IMG/VR virus record: IMGVR_UViG_3300042866_000192
Coordinates: 1 to 44,542 of that record
Reading direction: 5' to 3' (one strand)
DNA length: 44,542 nt
Origin: a virus
The notes under the pieces were generated by a model. The model was not told the origin of the DNA. It made no database searches and saw only the letters and a program-made list of their open reading frames with translations. Made by a program: the position numbers and the translations under genes. Of the stretch, positions 24,807 through 32,171 are shown piece by piece. Positions within the stretch are counted from its first letter, which is position 1; every line of letters starts with the position of its first letter.

Positions 24807-27645
24807 TAACGTCACCCAGAACAATCGGCACCTCGATGGTGTCGGCGACGGGCATCTGTAGCTTGGTGCCCTTAGTCAGCCGGACCTTCGACTTCTTGGC
24901 ATTGTACTTGGCTTTGAGCTCGGAGAACACCGAGTTGTAGTTTATCTGCTGCTCGGCCAGCCAGACCTTGAACGGTGATGGCAGTAGATACAGCACGTGC
25001 AGATCGGTCTCATAACGCCCGACGATGTCGGCGGTCTTTGGCTGCTGATCCGGCACCACGAGGTCGTCGAGGCCGTTGTCGTTCCCCTTGCTGCGGCGGT
25101 CGATGGTGGACTTGATCTGCAGGATACGGCCCAAGTTCTGGTAGGTGTAGGCAGTCACGAGGTCCATCGGGTCGAGGGACATATCAGCACTGACCGCCTT
25201 GTTGGCCTTGAGGATGTTCTTGATGATGTAGTCGCGCAGCGTGGGGATGTCGTAGTCCAAGAGCTCGAGGTGTTTGCAGATCACCGCAGCGGCGAGAGAG
25301 GTGGCGACAGCTGCCGACCAGAAGCGGTTCTGAGGCCCAAGGTCTGCGGCTTCATCAATCTTGCGCTGTAGGGTCTCCACCAGCAATTTAGTTTCGGCGA
25401 GGTTGGACATCACGTACTGCACAAACAGGATGCCTGCGTGGCCGTAGTTGCTCTGGACCTTGGAGCTGAACTCGTCGGTCTGGCGCTTGTCGGCCTTCTC
25501 GGTGAAGAGCCTGCTCGTCTCGATCTCCAGCACCCGCTGAGCTTCCGCTTTCGGCATGGCCTTCGCCATAGCCACCTTGTCGATCAGGCTGCAGTTCCCC
25601 GACGAAATAAACAGCAGGTTCCAAGGGTCGCCACGATAGCGTTCAGTGTTGCCCGTCGATGCCAAGCGGTTGCGCTGCTGGCCCCCGGTGATCTGGTAGA
25701 TCATGTTTGAGGCGTCGTGGGGCTTGATGTTGGTAACTTCGTCCATACAAACCGGCAGGCTGTGCATCACATCGGCGCGGTTCATGAACGAGTTTACGGT
25801 GTCCCGCTCCTGCAGGATAAGTTTATTGGGGTTGCCCCACGCCGATAGTGCCGCAAACTGGGCATGCGTTTTGCCGAAACCGGAGTCCTTCGACCAGATG
25901 TGCAGGAGCGCGGCGTTGATGGGCAAGAACTTCATCAGCACCGAGCCGAAACCGACGCAGGTGATGAACTGGTGCAGCTCGAAGCCGGGGCGGTTGTAGA
26001 AGTTGACCGCGGCACGCCACTCGTCGAGGCTACCCGCAGGCTCAAAGAACTCGATCATCCCCCGTGTAGCCGAGGACGGTGCGTTGAAATCGACGCGGTC
26101 CGCATAGACTACCTTGTCCCCTAGGACAAAGCCCTTGAAGTCGGGCAGCCAGCCGAACTGGCGATGTGCGTTGTCTGCCTGCGTGGTGATCTGCAGGTCT
26201 TTAACCATGCTTTGCGTAAAGCTCATGATCGCATCCACTTCCTTGTTGATCGCTATGACGCCGTTGGTGGCGAGGACTTTCCGAAATTCTTCTTTCGATG
26301 TGACGACGTAGAGCGGCACCACAAACGACCGCACTCCATCCCGTGGTAGGTGGTGACGCATCTCGATGATCTCGCCCTGCTCCGGGTCATACAGGCGACG
26401 CACGACGTAGAGATCGTGGTGCCAGACAATCCGCTCACTGACCTCGCCCTCGTCGTCAATTATACGGATGAACACGCCGCCATCCTTGCCGCGGAAATAG
26501 GGGTTGGGGTAGCTCGGGATTTCATAGACCCTTGGTGGTGCCTCGGGTGCATCTGGGTCCGCTACGACGATGGTGTTGTCCTCGGGCGTAGCCTCAGTGA
26601 ACTGCTGGCCGAGAACGATGGGCGACTTGATCTTGTTCCAGTTGGGGCAGCCTTGGCACCCACCCGGGTTGTACTCCTCGAAGCGCGTGCAGAGGTACGG
26701 GCCCTTGATGCGGTCGGCCTTCCACATCGCCTCGTCTTCGTCGTATTCGGCGTGCCCCTGCGAAACCGCCTTCACGGCCTTGACCATATCGGTGCAGTGC
26801 TTGGCGATGGAAAGTGCCGCGCGCCACATGGGCTCAGCCAGATCAGCGCGGTTCTCGATGCAGTAGGCCAGCTGGGCACAGCCCTTACCCGCCATGGTCT
26901 TCTGCATGATGGCTTTGAACGAGGCCTCCCGCTTGCCGATCAGGGCATCCATCATCGCGCTGTTTGTCACCGCAGGTGAGTAGCGCCGTGCGGGCAGGCT
27001 AGTCGGCAGACTGCCGGCCACGGTCTCGAGCCGTGCAGCGAAGTCAAAAAACTCCACTGGCTCCGGTGCAGACACCCCCAAAAACGACACAGCCTTGGGG
27101 TCGTCGCCCTTGTGGTTATGCGTCCCCGGCACTCGCAGCACGCGGGCGGCATCGGCGGTCACGGCCTCATCGGCATCGAAATTCTTCGCCTTGGCCAGCG
27201 CCTTGAGCTTCTCGGCTACAGGGAGCCACGTCATAAAGTCTACAGGCGCGGTCAGCGGCCAGTAAACGTGCACACCGTAGCCGGAGTTGACGAGGAACGG
27301 CTTAGGCAGCCCGGTGGCCTTGACGAACTCCTTAAGCGCCAAGATGGCGGCATGCTGGTCAGGGAAGTCCTTGGGCTTGCCCGTCTTGAGGTTCACCCCG
27401 CAGTCGAGGTCCATAAAGAACGCCCGCATCTGCTTGACGTTCTCAGCCTCACGCGAGCCCGCCTCCTCGAACGTGCCGAGGGCGTAGTAGGCATCGAAAC
27501 CATTCTCGTCGAAGTTCAGCGCAGCCTGCTCAAGCTGCTCGATGGTGTCGTAGAACTTCTGGATGCGCCTGCCATCATTGAGGGCAAGAACGCAGTAGGA
27601 GCCCGCAGTTCCAAGAACGGACTGCAAAAACGTCGTTGTATCCAT
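24787..27645 (-). CDS. Primase-helicase: PrimPol-like N-terminus and DUF927-type ATPase
   Basis: The ATG at 27645 gives 952 residues; a GTG nine bases upstream is an alternative, and neither has a strong ribosome binding site. The N-terminal third fits an archaeo-eukaryotic-type primase: FFMDLDCG (metal Asp pair, 79/81), SGYGVHVYWPL (121-131) and AARVLRVPGTHNHK (166-179). Cysteines 319, 330 and 333 (LCT and GGCQGC) may bind zinc. The C-terminal half is a DUF927-like helicase ATPase, with Walker A SKDSGFGKT (585-593) and Walker B PVCMDE (631-636). It should prime and unwind phage DNA with the polymerase upstream. It ends overlapping a small gene. Confidence 0.88.
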   Translation of the reverse strand: MDTTTFLQSVLGTAGSYCVLALNDGRRIQKFYDTIEQLEQAALNFDENGFDAYYALGTFEEAGSREAENVKQMRAFFMDLDCGVNLKTGKPKDFPDQHAAILALKEFVKATGLPKPFLVNSGYGVHVYWPLTAPVDFMTWLPVAEKLKALAKAKNFDADEAVTADAARVLRVPGTHNHKGDDPKAVSFLGVSAPEPVEFFDFAARLETVAGSLPTSLPARRYSPAVTNSAMMDALIGKREASFKAIMQKTMAGKGCAQLAYCIENRADLAEPMWRAALSIAKHCTDMVKAVKAVSQGHAEYDEDEAMWKADRIKGPYLCTRFEEYNPGGCQGCPNWNKIKSPIVLGQQFTEATPEDNTIVVADPDAPEAPPRVYEIPSYPNPYFRGKDGGVFIRIIDDEGEVSERIVWHHDLYVVRRLYDPEQGEIIEMRHHLPRDGVRSFVVPLYVVTSKEEFRKVLATNGVIAINKEVDAIMSFTQSMVKDLQITTQADNAHRQFGWLPDFKGFVLGDKVVYADRVDFNAPSSATRGMIEFFEPAGSLDEWRAAVNFYNRPGFELHQFITCVGFGSVLMKFLPINAALLHIWSKDSGFGKTHAQFAALSAWGNPNKLILQERDTVNSFMNRADVMHSLPVCMDEVTNIKPHDASNMIYQITGGQQRNRLASTGNTERYRGDPWNLLFISSGNCSLIDKVAMAKAMPKAEAQRVLEIETSRLFTEKADKRQTDEFSSKVQSNYGHAGILFVQYVMSNLAETKLLVETLQRKIDEAADLGPQNRFWSAAVATSLAAAVICKHLELLDYDIPTLRDYIIKNILKANKAVSADMSLDPMDLVTAYTYQNLGRILQIKSTIDRRSKGNDNGLDDLVVPDQQPKTADIVGRYETDLHVLYLLPSPFKVWLAEQQINYNSVFSELKAKYNAKKSKVRLTKGTKLQMPVADTIEVPIVLGDVNGEEGK

Positions 27646-27669
27646 AGCCGCCACTCTATCTGTTGGGGT

Positions 27670-27709
27670 GCCGCGACGAGGTGAGGTTGTTTTTATCCCC
27701 CGTCGCGGC
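27670..27709. other. Long GC-rich inverted repeat upstream of the primase-helicase
   Basis: GCCGCGACG (27670-27678) and CGTCGCGGC (27701-27709) form a perfect 9-bp stem around a 22-base loop. On the minus strand the loop contains GGGGATAAAAACAACC. It fills most of the only sizeable gap (78 bases) between the ssDNA-binding-like gene and the primase-helicase. There is no T tract next to the stem, so it is not a standard terminator. It could regulate translation of the primase or mark a replication-related site. Confidence 0.5.
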
Positions 27710-27723
27710 GAGCCTATTAAGGA

Positions 27724-28626
27724 TTACTCGTCGTCCCACTCTGCGACAAGAGCAGAGATGTTAGCCTTGGGGTCGGCAGCGGGTGCAGACTTCTTGGCTT
27801 CGACCTTCTTAGGCTCTGCGATCTCGTCTTCGTCATCGACGATGATCTTATCTTTGGCCGGGTTGTAGCTCTTGGTGCCAGCCGCGGAGTCCTTCTTCTT
27901 AACGCCATCGGTCTGTGCGACAGTCAGCGTGATAGCCTTGATGGCATCTTCGGTGTCCCTAACCGCGACAGCCTCGTTCAGCTCTTTCTCTGTCAGAGGA
28001 CGCACAGGGCTAAAGAACAGCTTCGGGGTCTCCGAGTTTTCGTCCAGCGACATCTTGGTCATGACCGCGATGATCGGCGTGTCGTGCGCGTCAAGGAACT
28101 TAGCATACGCCTGCATCGGCATCTTGCCATTCTTGCCGTCACCGAACAGCGACGTGGCCGGGAGCTGTAGCTGATAGACTTCGTCAGGTTTGCCCTCGAG
28201 CGTGATCGCCAGACGCTGGTTGTAGCGGCAGGCGCGGCTGTCGCCCTGTCCCGAGCCCTTGACGTTCATCGGGCAGTCGGTGCAGCGCGATGCTTTCCGC
28301 TGATCTGCAGGCACATCGGGTGAGGGGGCCTTGGTATCAGCCGACCAGCAGGTCGGTGCAGCCGTGTTATTCGGGTCGTAGGTGCCCTCATAATAGGTCC
28401 GCGATACCGGAGCGACGTTAACCACCACGATGTTCAGGTGGTCTTCCTTGGACACAGAGACCTGCTCACCATCGACGAAGAGGCGGAACTTGTTGCCTTT
28501 GATCGAGATGCGCTTGCCGCCGCCACCGCCGCCACCAGCGAGGGTTTTGTTCATGTCACGCAGCGACTTGAAGAGGTCGCTATTTGCCAGCGGGTTGCCA
28601 GCACCGAAGAGGGTCATTTCACTCAT
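27724..28626 (-). CDS. Putative phage ssDNA-binding protein
   Basis: The 300-residue protein has a Gly-rich loop (GGGGGGG, residues ~31-37), then a beta-rich domain (KRISIKGNKFRLFVDGEQV, HLNIVVVNVAPVSRTYYEG) and four cysteines (TCWSA, RCTDCP, RACRYN) that may bind zinc. The end is charged and flexible, finishing ISALVAEWDDE, like the acidic tip of single-stranded DNA-binding proteins that recruits partners. It sits between an HTH gene and the primase-helicase, which fits a replication role. Starts at ATG behind AAGGAGAAC. No SSB family is matched by motif alone, so this is inference. Confidence 0.6.
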   Translation of the reverse strand: MSEMTLFGAGNPLANSDLFKSLRDMNKTLAGGGGGGGKRISIKGNKFRLFVDGEQVSVSKEDHLNIVVVNVAPVSRTYYEGTYDPNNTAAPTCWSADTKAPSPDVPADQRKASRCTDCPMNVKGSGQGDSRACRYNQRLAITLEGKPDEVYQLQLPATSLFGDGKNGKMPMQAYAKFLDAHDTPIIAVMTKMSLDENSETPKLFFSPVRPLTEKELNEAVAVRDTEDAIKAITLTVAQTDGVKKKDSAAGTKSYNPAKDKIIVDDEDEIAEPKKVEAKKSAPAADPKANISALVAEWDDE

Positions 28627-28636
28627 GTCGTTCTCC

Positions 28637-28864
28637 TTAGTTTTTGTTGTCGAGGTCTAGTTCCAACTGCACCGGTTCTTTCGGTGCGTTGACAAGGGCC
28701 GCTGCCACGTCGGGCAGGTTGAACCTGTAGGTGTTACCCGCCTTGAGGTAGGTGTGTTTCGGGATGGTGCCGTTACGCAGCCATGTACGCACGGTCGCAA
28801 CCGAGACGACGAAGTACTTTGCTACGTCCTCAATGGTGGCGAACGGGGTTGGAGTTTCGGTCAT
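28637..28864 (-). CDS. MerR/excisionase-type HTH protein with clamp-motif-like tail
   Basis: The 75-residue protein is a small DNA-binding protein: FATIEDVAKYFVVSVATVRT then WLRNGTIPKHTYLKAGNTYR is the helix-turn-helix plus wing pattern of the excisionase/MerR-like HTH_17 family. The tail ends EPVQLELDLDNKN. QLELDL (residues 66-71) matches the hexapeptide form of bacterial sliding-clamp-binding motifs (QLxLxL). It could be a transcription regulator or an accessory replication factor. Its start overlaps the upstream stop by one base (TAATG). Confidence 0.75.
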   Translation of the reverse strand: MTETPTPFATIEDVAKYFVVSVATVRTWLRNGTIPKHTYLKAGNTYRFNLPDVAAALVNAPKEPVQLELDLDNKN

Positions 28865-29277
28865 TACTTCTTCCTCACAGTGATGACGTACTCGCTGTCG
28901 GAGTTCAGGCCGGGTGGGAGCACGTCAGGGTTTTCTTCGAGGAACTGCTTCACGATGGTCTGATTGAGACGCTTCTCGTAGAACTGCGGGACCTCGTTTT
29001 CCAAGATGAACCTGTTCATCGAGTCCCAGTCGTTGGTCCAGTAGCGCGTCTTCATCGTCCGGTAAAACACTCCCGACGGGGTGCGAACGCTGTCGATACC
29101 CTGCGTCTTGCAGTAGTCGAGCAGCTCCGACTTGATGGTGTTGAGCTGCATCTCCAGAACCTCATCCTTCTGCTCGAACTCGGCTTTGAGCTCGGCCCGC
29201 TTGTCGCGGATTTTGATGTAGGTTTTGGTCAGCACCTCGGGGGTGAGGGCGGTTTCGCCCACAGTATCAGCAGTCAT
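28864..29277 (-). CDS. Conserved hypothetical protein, coiled coil N-terminus
   Basis: The 137-residue protein has a charged helical first half (IKIRDKRAELKAEFEQKDEV, then LEMQLNTIKSELLDYC) and a compact second half with YRTMKTRYWTNDWDSMNRFI, RLNQTIVKQFLEENPDVLP and PGLNSDSEYVITVRKK. The second half is a pattern I recall from many phages' replication regions, but I know no function. It starts at ATG behind GAAGGAGAAC, downstream of a possible promoter. It is one of four genes between the helicase and primase-helicase. Confidence 0.65.
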   Translation of the reverse strand: MTADTVGETALTPEVLTKTYIKIRDKRAELKAEFEQKDEVLEMQLNTIKSELLDYCKTQGIDSVRTPSGVFYRTMKTRYWTNDWDSMNRFILENEVPQFYEKRLNQTIVKQFLEENPDVLPPGLNSDSEYVITVRKK

Positions 29278-29293
29278 AGTGGTTCTCCTTCAC

Positions 29294-29335
29294 TATCAGA
29301 AATTGATATCTAATGACATCCGTTACACTAGTCAA
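29294..29335 (-). promoter_or_regulatory. Possible promoter with adjacent operator-like inverted repeat
   Basis: On the minus strand TTGACT (29335-29330) and TAGATA (29312-29307) are spaced by 17 bases. Just downstream, TATCA-GAAAT-TGATA (29294-29308 on the plus strand) is an inverted repeat overlapping the -10. The site lies between the helicase stop and the coiled-coil gene, and could drive the ssDNA-binding-like and primase-helicase genes. The -35 matches consensus well and the -10 only partly. Confidence 0.35.
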
Positions 29336-30863
29336 GCAATTCTTTATAAAGATCGACGACCTTAGTGTGCACGTCGATCTTCTCGTCGAGCAGCCTGTAG
29401 ACACGACGTTCTACGCCAGAGCCCTGCAGCTGCACCACGGTGCACTTGTTGGCCTGCCCCTTGCGGTGCACCCGCGCGTTAGCCTGCGCGTAGGTCTCGA
29501 GCGACGATGTCGGTGCCCACCAGACAACTGTGTTTGCCGCTGTCAGCGTTACGCCGTGCGCTGCAGCCTGCGGCTGGATGACCAGCACCCTAGGGTCGGG
29601 CTGGCTCTGAAACTGTTTGAAGATTTCAGTCCGGTTTGCGGCGGTCACGTCGCCGTTGATGACGGCGTTAGTGATACCATCCTTGGACAGCTGATCTGAC
29701 AGCATCTGGATGACGTGCTTGAACGGCACGAACACCAGCACCTTGTGGGTACTTTCGGCGATGACCTCCTTGAGGACGCTGTAGCGGTTGTTGATGTCAA
29801 ACTGCACTGTGTCGCCGGATTCGGTGTAGCTCGCACCTGCAGAAATCTGGAGCAGCTTACCCATCATCACAGCCGCGTTCACCGCCGTGATCTGCGCCCC
29901 GGCCACCTCCATGACCATCTGGTTCTTGAGACGGTTGTAGTAGAGGTCCTGTTGCTTGGTCAGGGCCACGTCCCGCTTAACGTAGAGCATGTCCGGTAGG
30001 TCTAGGCATTCTTCCTTGGTGTAGCGGATGGCAGGCTGCAGGGCCCGGTGCACAGTGCGCTCAGCGTGTTCCTTGGGTTTCCAGCGAAACGCGGAGACCT
30101 TGTACATCACCATGTCCTTCCAAGCGTTGAAGAAGCGCGGCACCCCGGCAGGGTTGACCAGCTTCGCCAAGCCGAACGCATCCTCGGGCCCCTGTGCTGC
30201 AGGTGTACCGGTCATCATCCAGAGCCACGTCTCGGGCTTCACCAGCGAGTTGAGCACCTTCCAGCGCTTACTCATGGCGTTCTTGTAGTGGCTGGCCTCG
30301 TCCACGATGATGAGGTCGTAACCCGCCGCAGCGATATCGTCCCGCACGATCTCAACGCCATCATAGTTGATGATGAGGAAGTCAGGCTTCCCGGCGATGA
30401 TCTTCTTGCGCTTGGCCGAGGTGCCGTGGGCGACGTCTACAGTCCGGTGCATGGCAAACGTGAACAGGTCCGCACGCCACGCACTGTCCATGATCGAGAG
30501 CGGGCAGATGACCAGAGCCCGCTTGATGATGCCCTGCTTCATGAGAAAGTCCGCGGCCCAGATCGCGCTGGCCGTCTTGCCCGTCCCCGCCTCGTTGAAG
30601 CAGAACGCCTTCTGGTTCATGGTCAGGAAGGACGCCGTCGTGCGCTGGTGCGACATCGGAGCGAACTTGCCCGTCCAGTTGTAGCGGCCCTCGATGGGTG
30701 ACGGCACCTTGATGTTCAGGCCGCGTAGGGTATGCGCCTCTTGCACACCCCAGTTAACGACGACCTCATGTTCACCGATCACCTTGCTCTTTGGGATGAT
30801 CGTAGAGACTTGTTTTGGATTGCGTAGCTTTAACAGCAACGCCTTATTGTCGATGATCTGCAT
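29328..30863 (-). CDS. SNF2-like DEAD/H-box helicase
   Basis: The 511-residue protein has the motifs of a superfamily 2 helicase of SNF2 type: Walker A NEAGTGKT (90-97), motif II IIVDEASHYKN (185-195, DEAS), motif III MTGTPAA, motif IV-V region VLVFVPF and GVTLTAANTVVWW, and motif VI QANARVHRKGQ. It is shorter than cellular SNF2 proteins and lacks extra domains, as in many phages. It should act in replication or recombination as a DNA translocase or helicase. Starts at ATG behind CGGAGAACAAAC. A copy of the dispersed palindrome lies just upstream of its ribosome binding site. Confidence 0.92.
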   Translation of the reverse strand: MQIIDNKALLLKLRNPKQVSTIIPKSKVIGEHEVVVNWGVQEAHTLRGLNIKVPSPIEGRYNWTGKFAPMSHQRTTASFLTMNQKAFCFNEAGTGKTASAIWAADFLMKQGIIKRALVICPLSIMDSAWRADLFTFAMHRTVDVAHGTSAKRKKIIAGKPDFLIINYDGVEIVRDDIAAAGYDLIIVDEASHYKNAMSKRWKVLNSLVKPETWLWMMTGTPAAQGPEDAFGLAKLVNPAGVPRFFNAWKDMVMYKVSAFRWKPKEHAERTVHRALQPAIRYTKEECLDLPDMLYVKRDVALTKQQDLYYNRLKNQMVMEVAGAQITAVNAAVMMGKLLQISAGASYTESGDTVQFDINNRYSVLKEVIAESTHKVLVFVPFKHVIQMLSDQLSKDGITNAVINGDVTAANRTEIFKQFQSQPDPRVLVIQPQAAAHGVTLTAANTVVWWAPTSSLETYAQANARVHRKGQANKCTVVQLQGSGVERRVYRLLDEKIDVHTKVVDLYKELLD

Positions 30864-30879
30864 GTTTGTTCTCCGAGGT

Positions 30880-30897
30880 GTTAGGCTTGTGCCTAAC
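30880..30897 (-). repeat. Dispersed palindrome GTTAG-N8-CTAAC, copy 2
   Basis: On the minus strand it reads GTTAGGCACAAGCCTAAC, a perfect 7-base inverted repeat. It overlaps the stop of the HNH-like gene and ends 16 bases before the helicase start, close to its ribosome binding site. That is a position where it could control helicase expression. Confidence 0.85.
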
Positions 30898-31150
30898 TCT
30901 TTTTCTCGCCGGGCTTATGACCGTTCCGGCTCCGGTTCTTCGATGGCGACTCCAGTTTGTAGCCGTCGGCGTTGCTGCCGCCTTTGGCCAAAGCCTTCTT
31001 GTGGCTCACGTCCTTGCCTGTGCGGTCGACGCCCTTCTTGTCCAAGGCACGCCGAGCGCGCTGCCGCTCCATGCGGCGCTCATGTTCTCCACGTTCTTTC
31101 TGTTTCTGGTATTCGTGCTTATAAGGTCTAGGCGACTTCGTGTATGGCAT
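30893..31150 (-). CDS. Small HNH-like protein
   Basis: The 85-residue protein is very basic, with a charged helical first half (HEYQKQKERGEHERRMER) and then DRTGKDVSHKKALAKGGSN followed by KNRSRNG. The second half resembles the core of an HNH nuclease (D/S-H, GG-x-N, N-R), but the typical DH-x(n)-N-x(n)-H metal set is only partly present: SH at ~49-50, GGSN and a final NGH. It may be a degenerate or minimal HNH protein, or a DNA-binding protein. It lies between a small gene and the helicase. Confidence 0.55.
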   Translation of the reverse strand: MPYTKSPRPYKHEYQKQKERGEHERRMERQRARRALDKKGVDRTGKDVSHKKALAKGGSNADGYKLESPSKNRSRNGHKPGEKKS

Positions 31151-31152
31151 GG

Positions 31153-31503
31153 CTAAACAGTCCGATTAGAGGTGAACGTGTTGCTCAGCATACCACGTGC
31201 GAACTGCTCACGCACCATTTGTCGTAGCTCAGTCATCTCCTCGCGCACCACGTTTTTGACCATGTATTCCAGATTGTTTCGGAACACTTCGGAGTGCACG
31301 ATCTGCAGGGCTAGCTCTTGTCGTGCGGTCATAGCAGCAAACGGCATGTTCCCCGCCTCGATGGCCTTCTGCAGTGTTTGCCGCGACCCGATGGAGTCGC
31401 CGAACAGGAAGTCGGCCAGCGCCCGTGCCATCTTCTCTTGGATGTGCTGCTCCAGCAGCAGGGCGGTGTTAGCCGCCTCGTCCATGGTCACTTCGTCGCT
31501 CAT
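31153..31503 (-). CDS. Hypothetical helical phage protein
   Basis: I chose the ATG at 31503, which overlaps the nuclease stop (ATGA) and gives 116 residues starting MSDEVTMDEAANTALLLEQH; the frame is open upstream but inside the nuclease gene. The protein is almost entirely helical, with charged and hydrophobic residues alternating (MVKNVVREEMTELRQMVREQ). I recognise no family. Coupling to the nuclease suggests a partner role in DNA processing, which is inference. Confidence 0.55.
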   Translation of the reverse strand: MSDEVTMDEAANTALLLEQHIQEKMARALADFLFGDSIGSRQTLQKAIEAGNMPFAAMTARQELALQIVHSEVFRNNLEYMVKNVVREEMTELRQMVREQFARGMLSNTFTSNRTV

Positions 31504-32171
31504 CTTCCGCCCCCATTGTGCGCGCATTCCGTAACCGGGCAGTGCTTTCGGCATAGCCCAGAAGGTCGAGGATTCCACACGTTTGTCTCGTGGGCCTTCT
31601 CCAGTGCCGCGTACTTCATCACCCACGGCTTCCACAGCACACCCTCGTCAGTCACCGAGTAGTCCTGCTTCACGATGTCGTTGGCGATGGTGAAGAGCAA
31701 CGCGCCCTTCACCTTCTTGACCTGCGGGAAGTGTTTGAACACCGACAGTGCCATCAACTGCAGCTGTCCGACGTCGGCATACTTCGCGCTCTTGCCCGTC
31801 TTGTAGTCCACGACACGAGCCTTATCGCCGTCGATAATCAGCAGGTCCACGATGCCGCGGAACCACACGTTCTTATCGAAGAAGCCACACGGCTCGAGAT
31901 CAGCGGTGAGGCCCATCTTGAGTTCGCAGTGCTTCTCCCCCGTCATAGCCGCAAGCCGCTCCATAGTGGCCTGCATGAACGAGAACTGCGGAGGCATGGG
32001 CTTGCCGTCGCGGATGAACTCCTCACACGCTTTGTGAAAGTCAGTGCCGTATCTGGTCGCCTCGGTCTCTTGGAACGGGAACTGCTTGAGGACGTTCACA
32101 TGGTAGTACTGCTTCGGACACGTCTCAAACGCCTTCATCCGACTAAAGGACCAAGCACTGGCTTCACTCAC
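31500..32171 (-). CDS. PD-(D/E)XK nuclease (RecB/Cas4-like)
   Basis: The 223-residue protein starts at a GTG overlapping the polymerase stop (GTGA). It carries the RecB-type nuclease core: SFSRMKAFETCPKQYYH at the N-terminus, YGTDFHKACEEF, then the catalytic segment FRGIVDLLII plus RVVDYKTGKS (D of GIVD, D and K of DYKTGK) and the QLQLMAL helix. C18 near the start and the C-terminal CRKHCPVTEC could form the iron-sulfur site found in Cas4/AddB-like nucleases. No cas genes are nearby, so it is likely a phage recombination/replication nuclease working beside the polymerase. Confidence 0.85.
   Translation of the reverse strand: MSEASAWSFSRMKAFETCPKQYYHVNVLKQFPFQETEATRYGTDFHKACEEFIRDGKPMPPQFSFMQATMERLAAMTGEKHCELKMGLTADLEPCGFFDKNVWFRGIVDLLIIDGDKARVVDYKTGKSAKYADVGQLQLMALSVFKHFPQVKKVKGALLFTIANDIVKQDYSVTDEGVLWKPWVMKYAALEKAHETNVWNPRPSGLCRKHCPVTECAHNGGGR

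Noticed and set aside
31500-32171. CRISPR-Cas4 function for the nuclease
   Set aside because: No cas genes or arrays are in the window and the gene is fused by overlap to the DNA polymerase, so a replication/recombination role is simpler.
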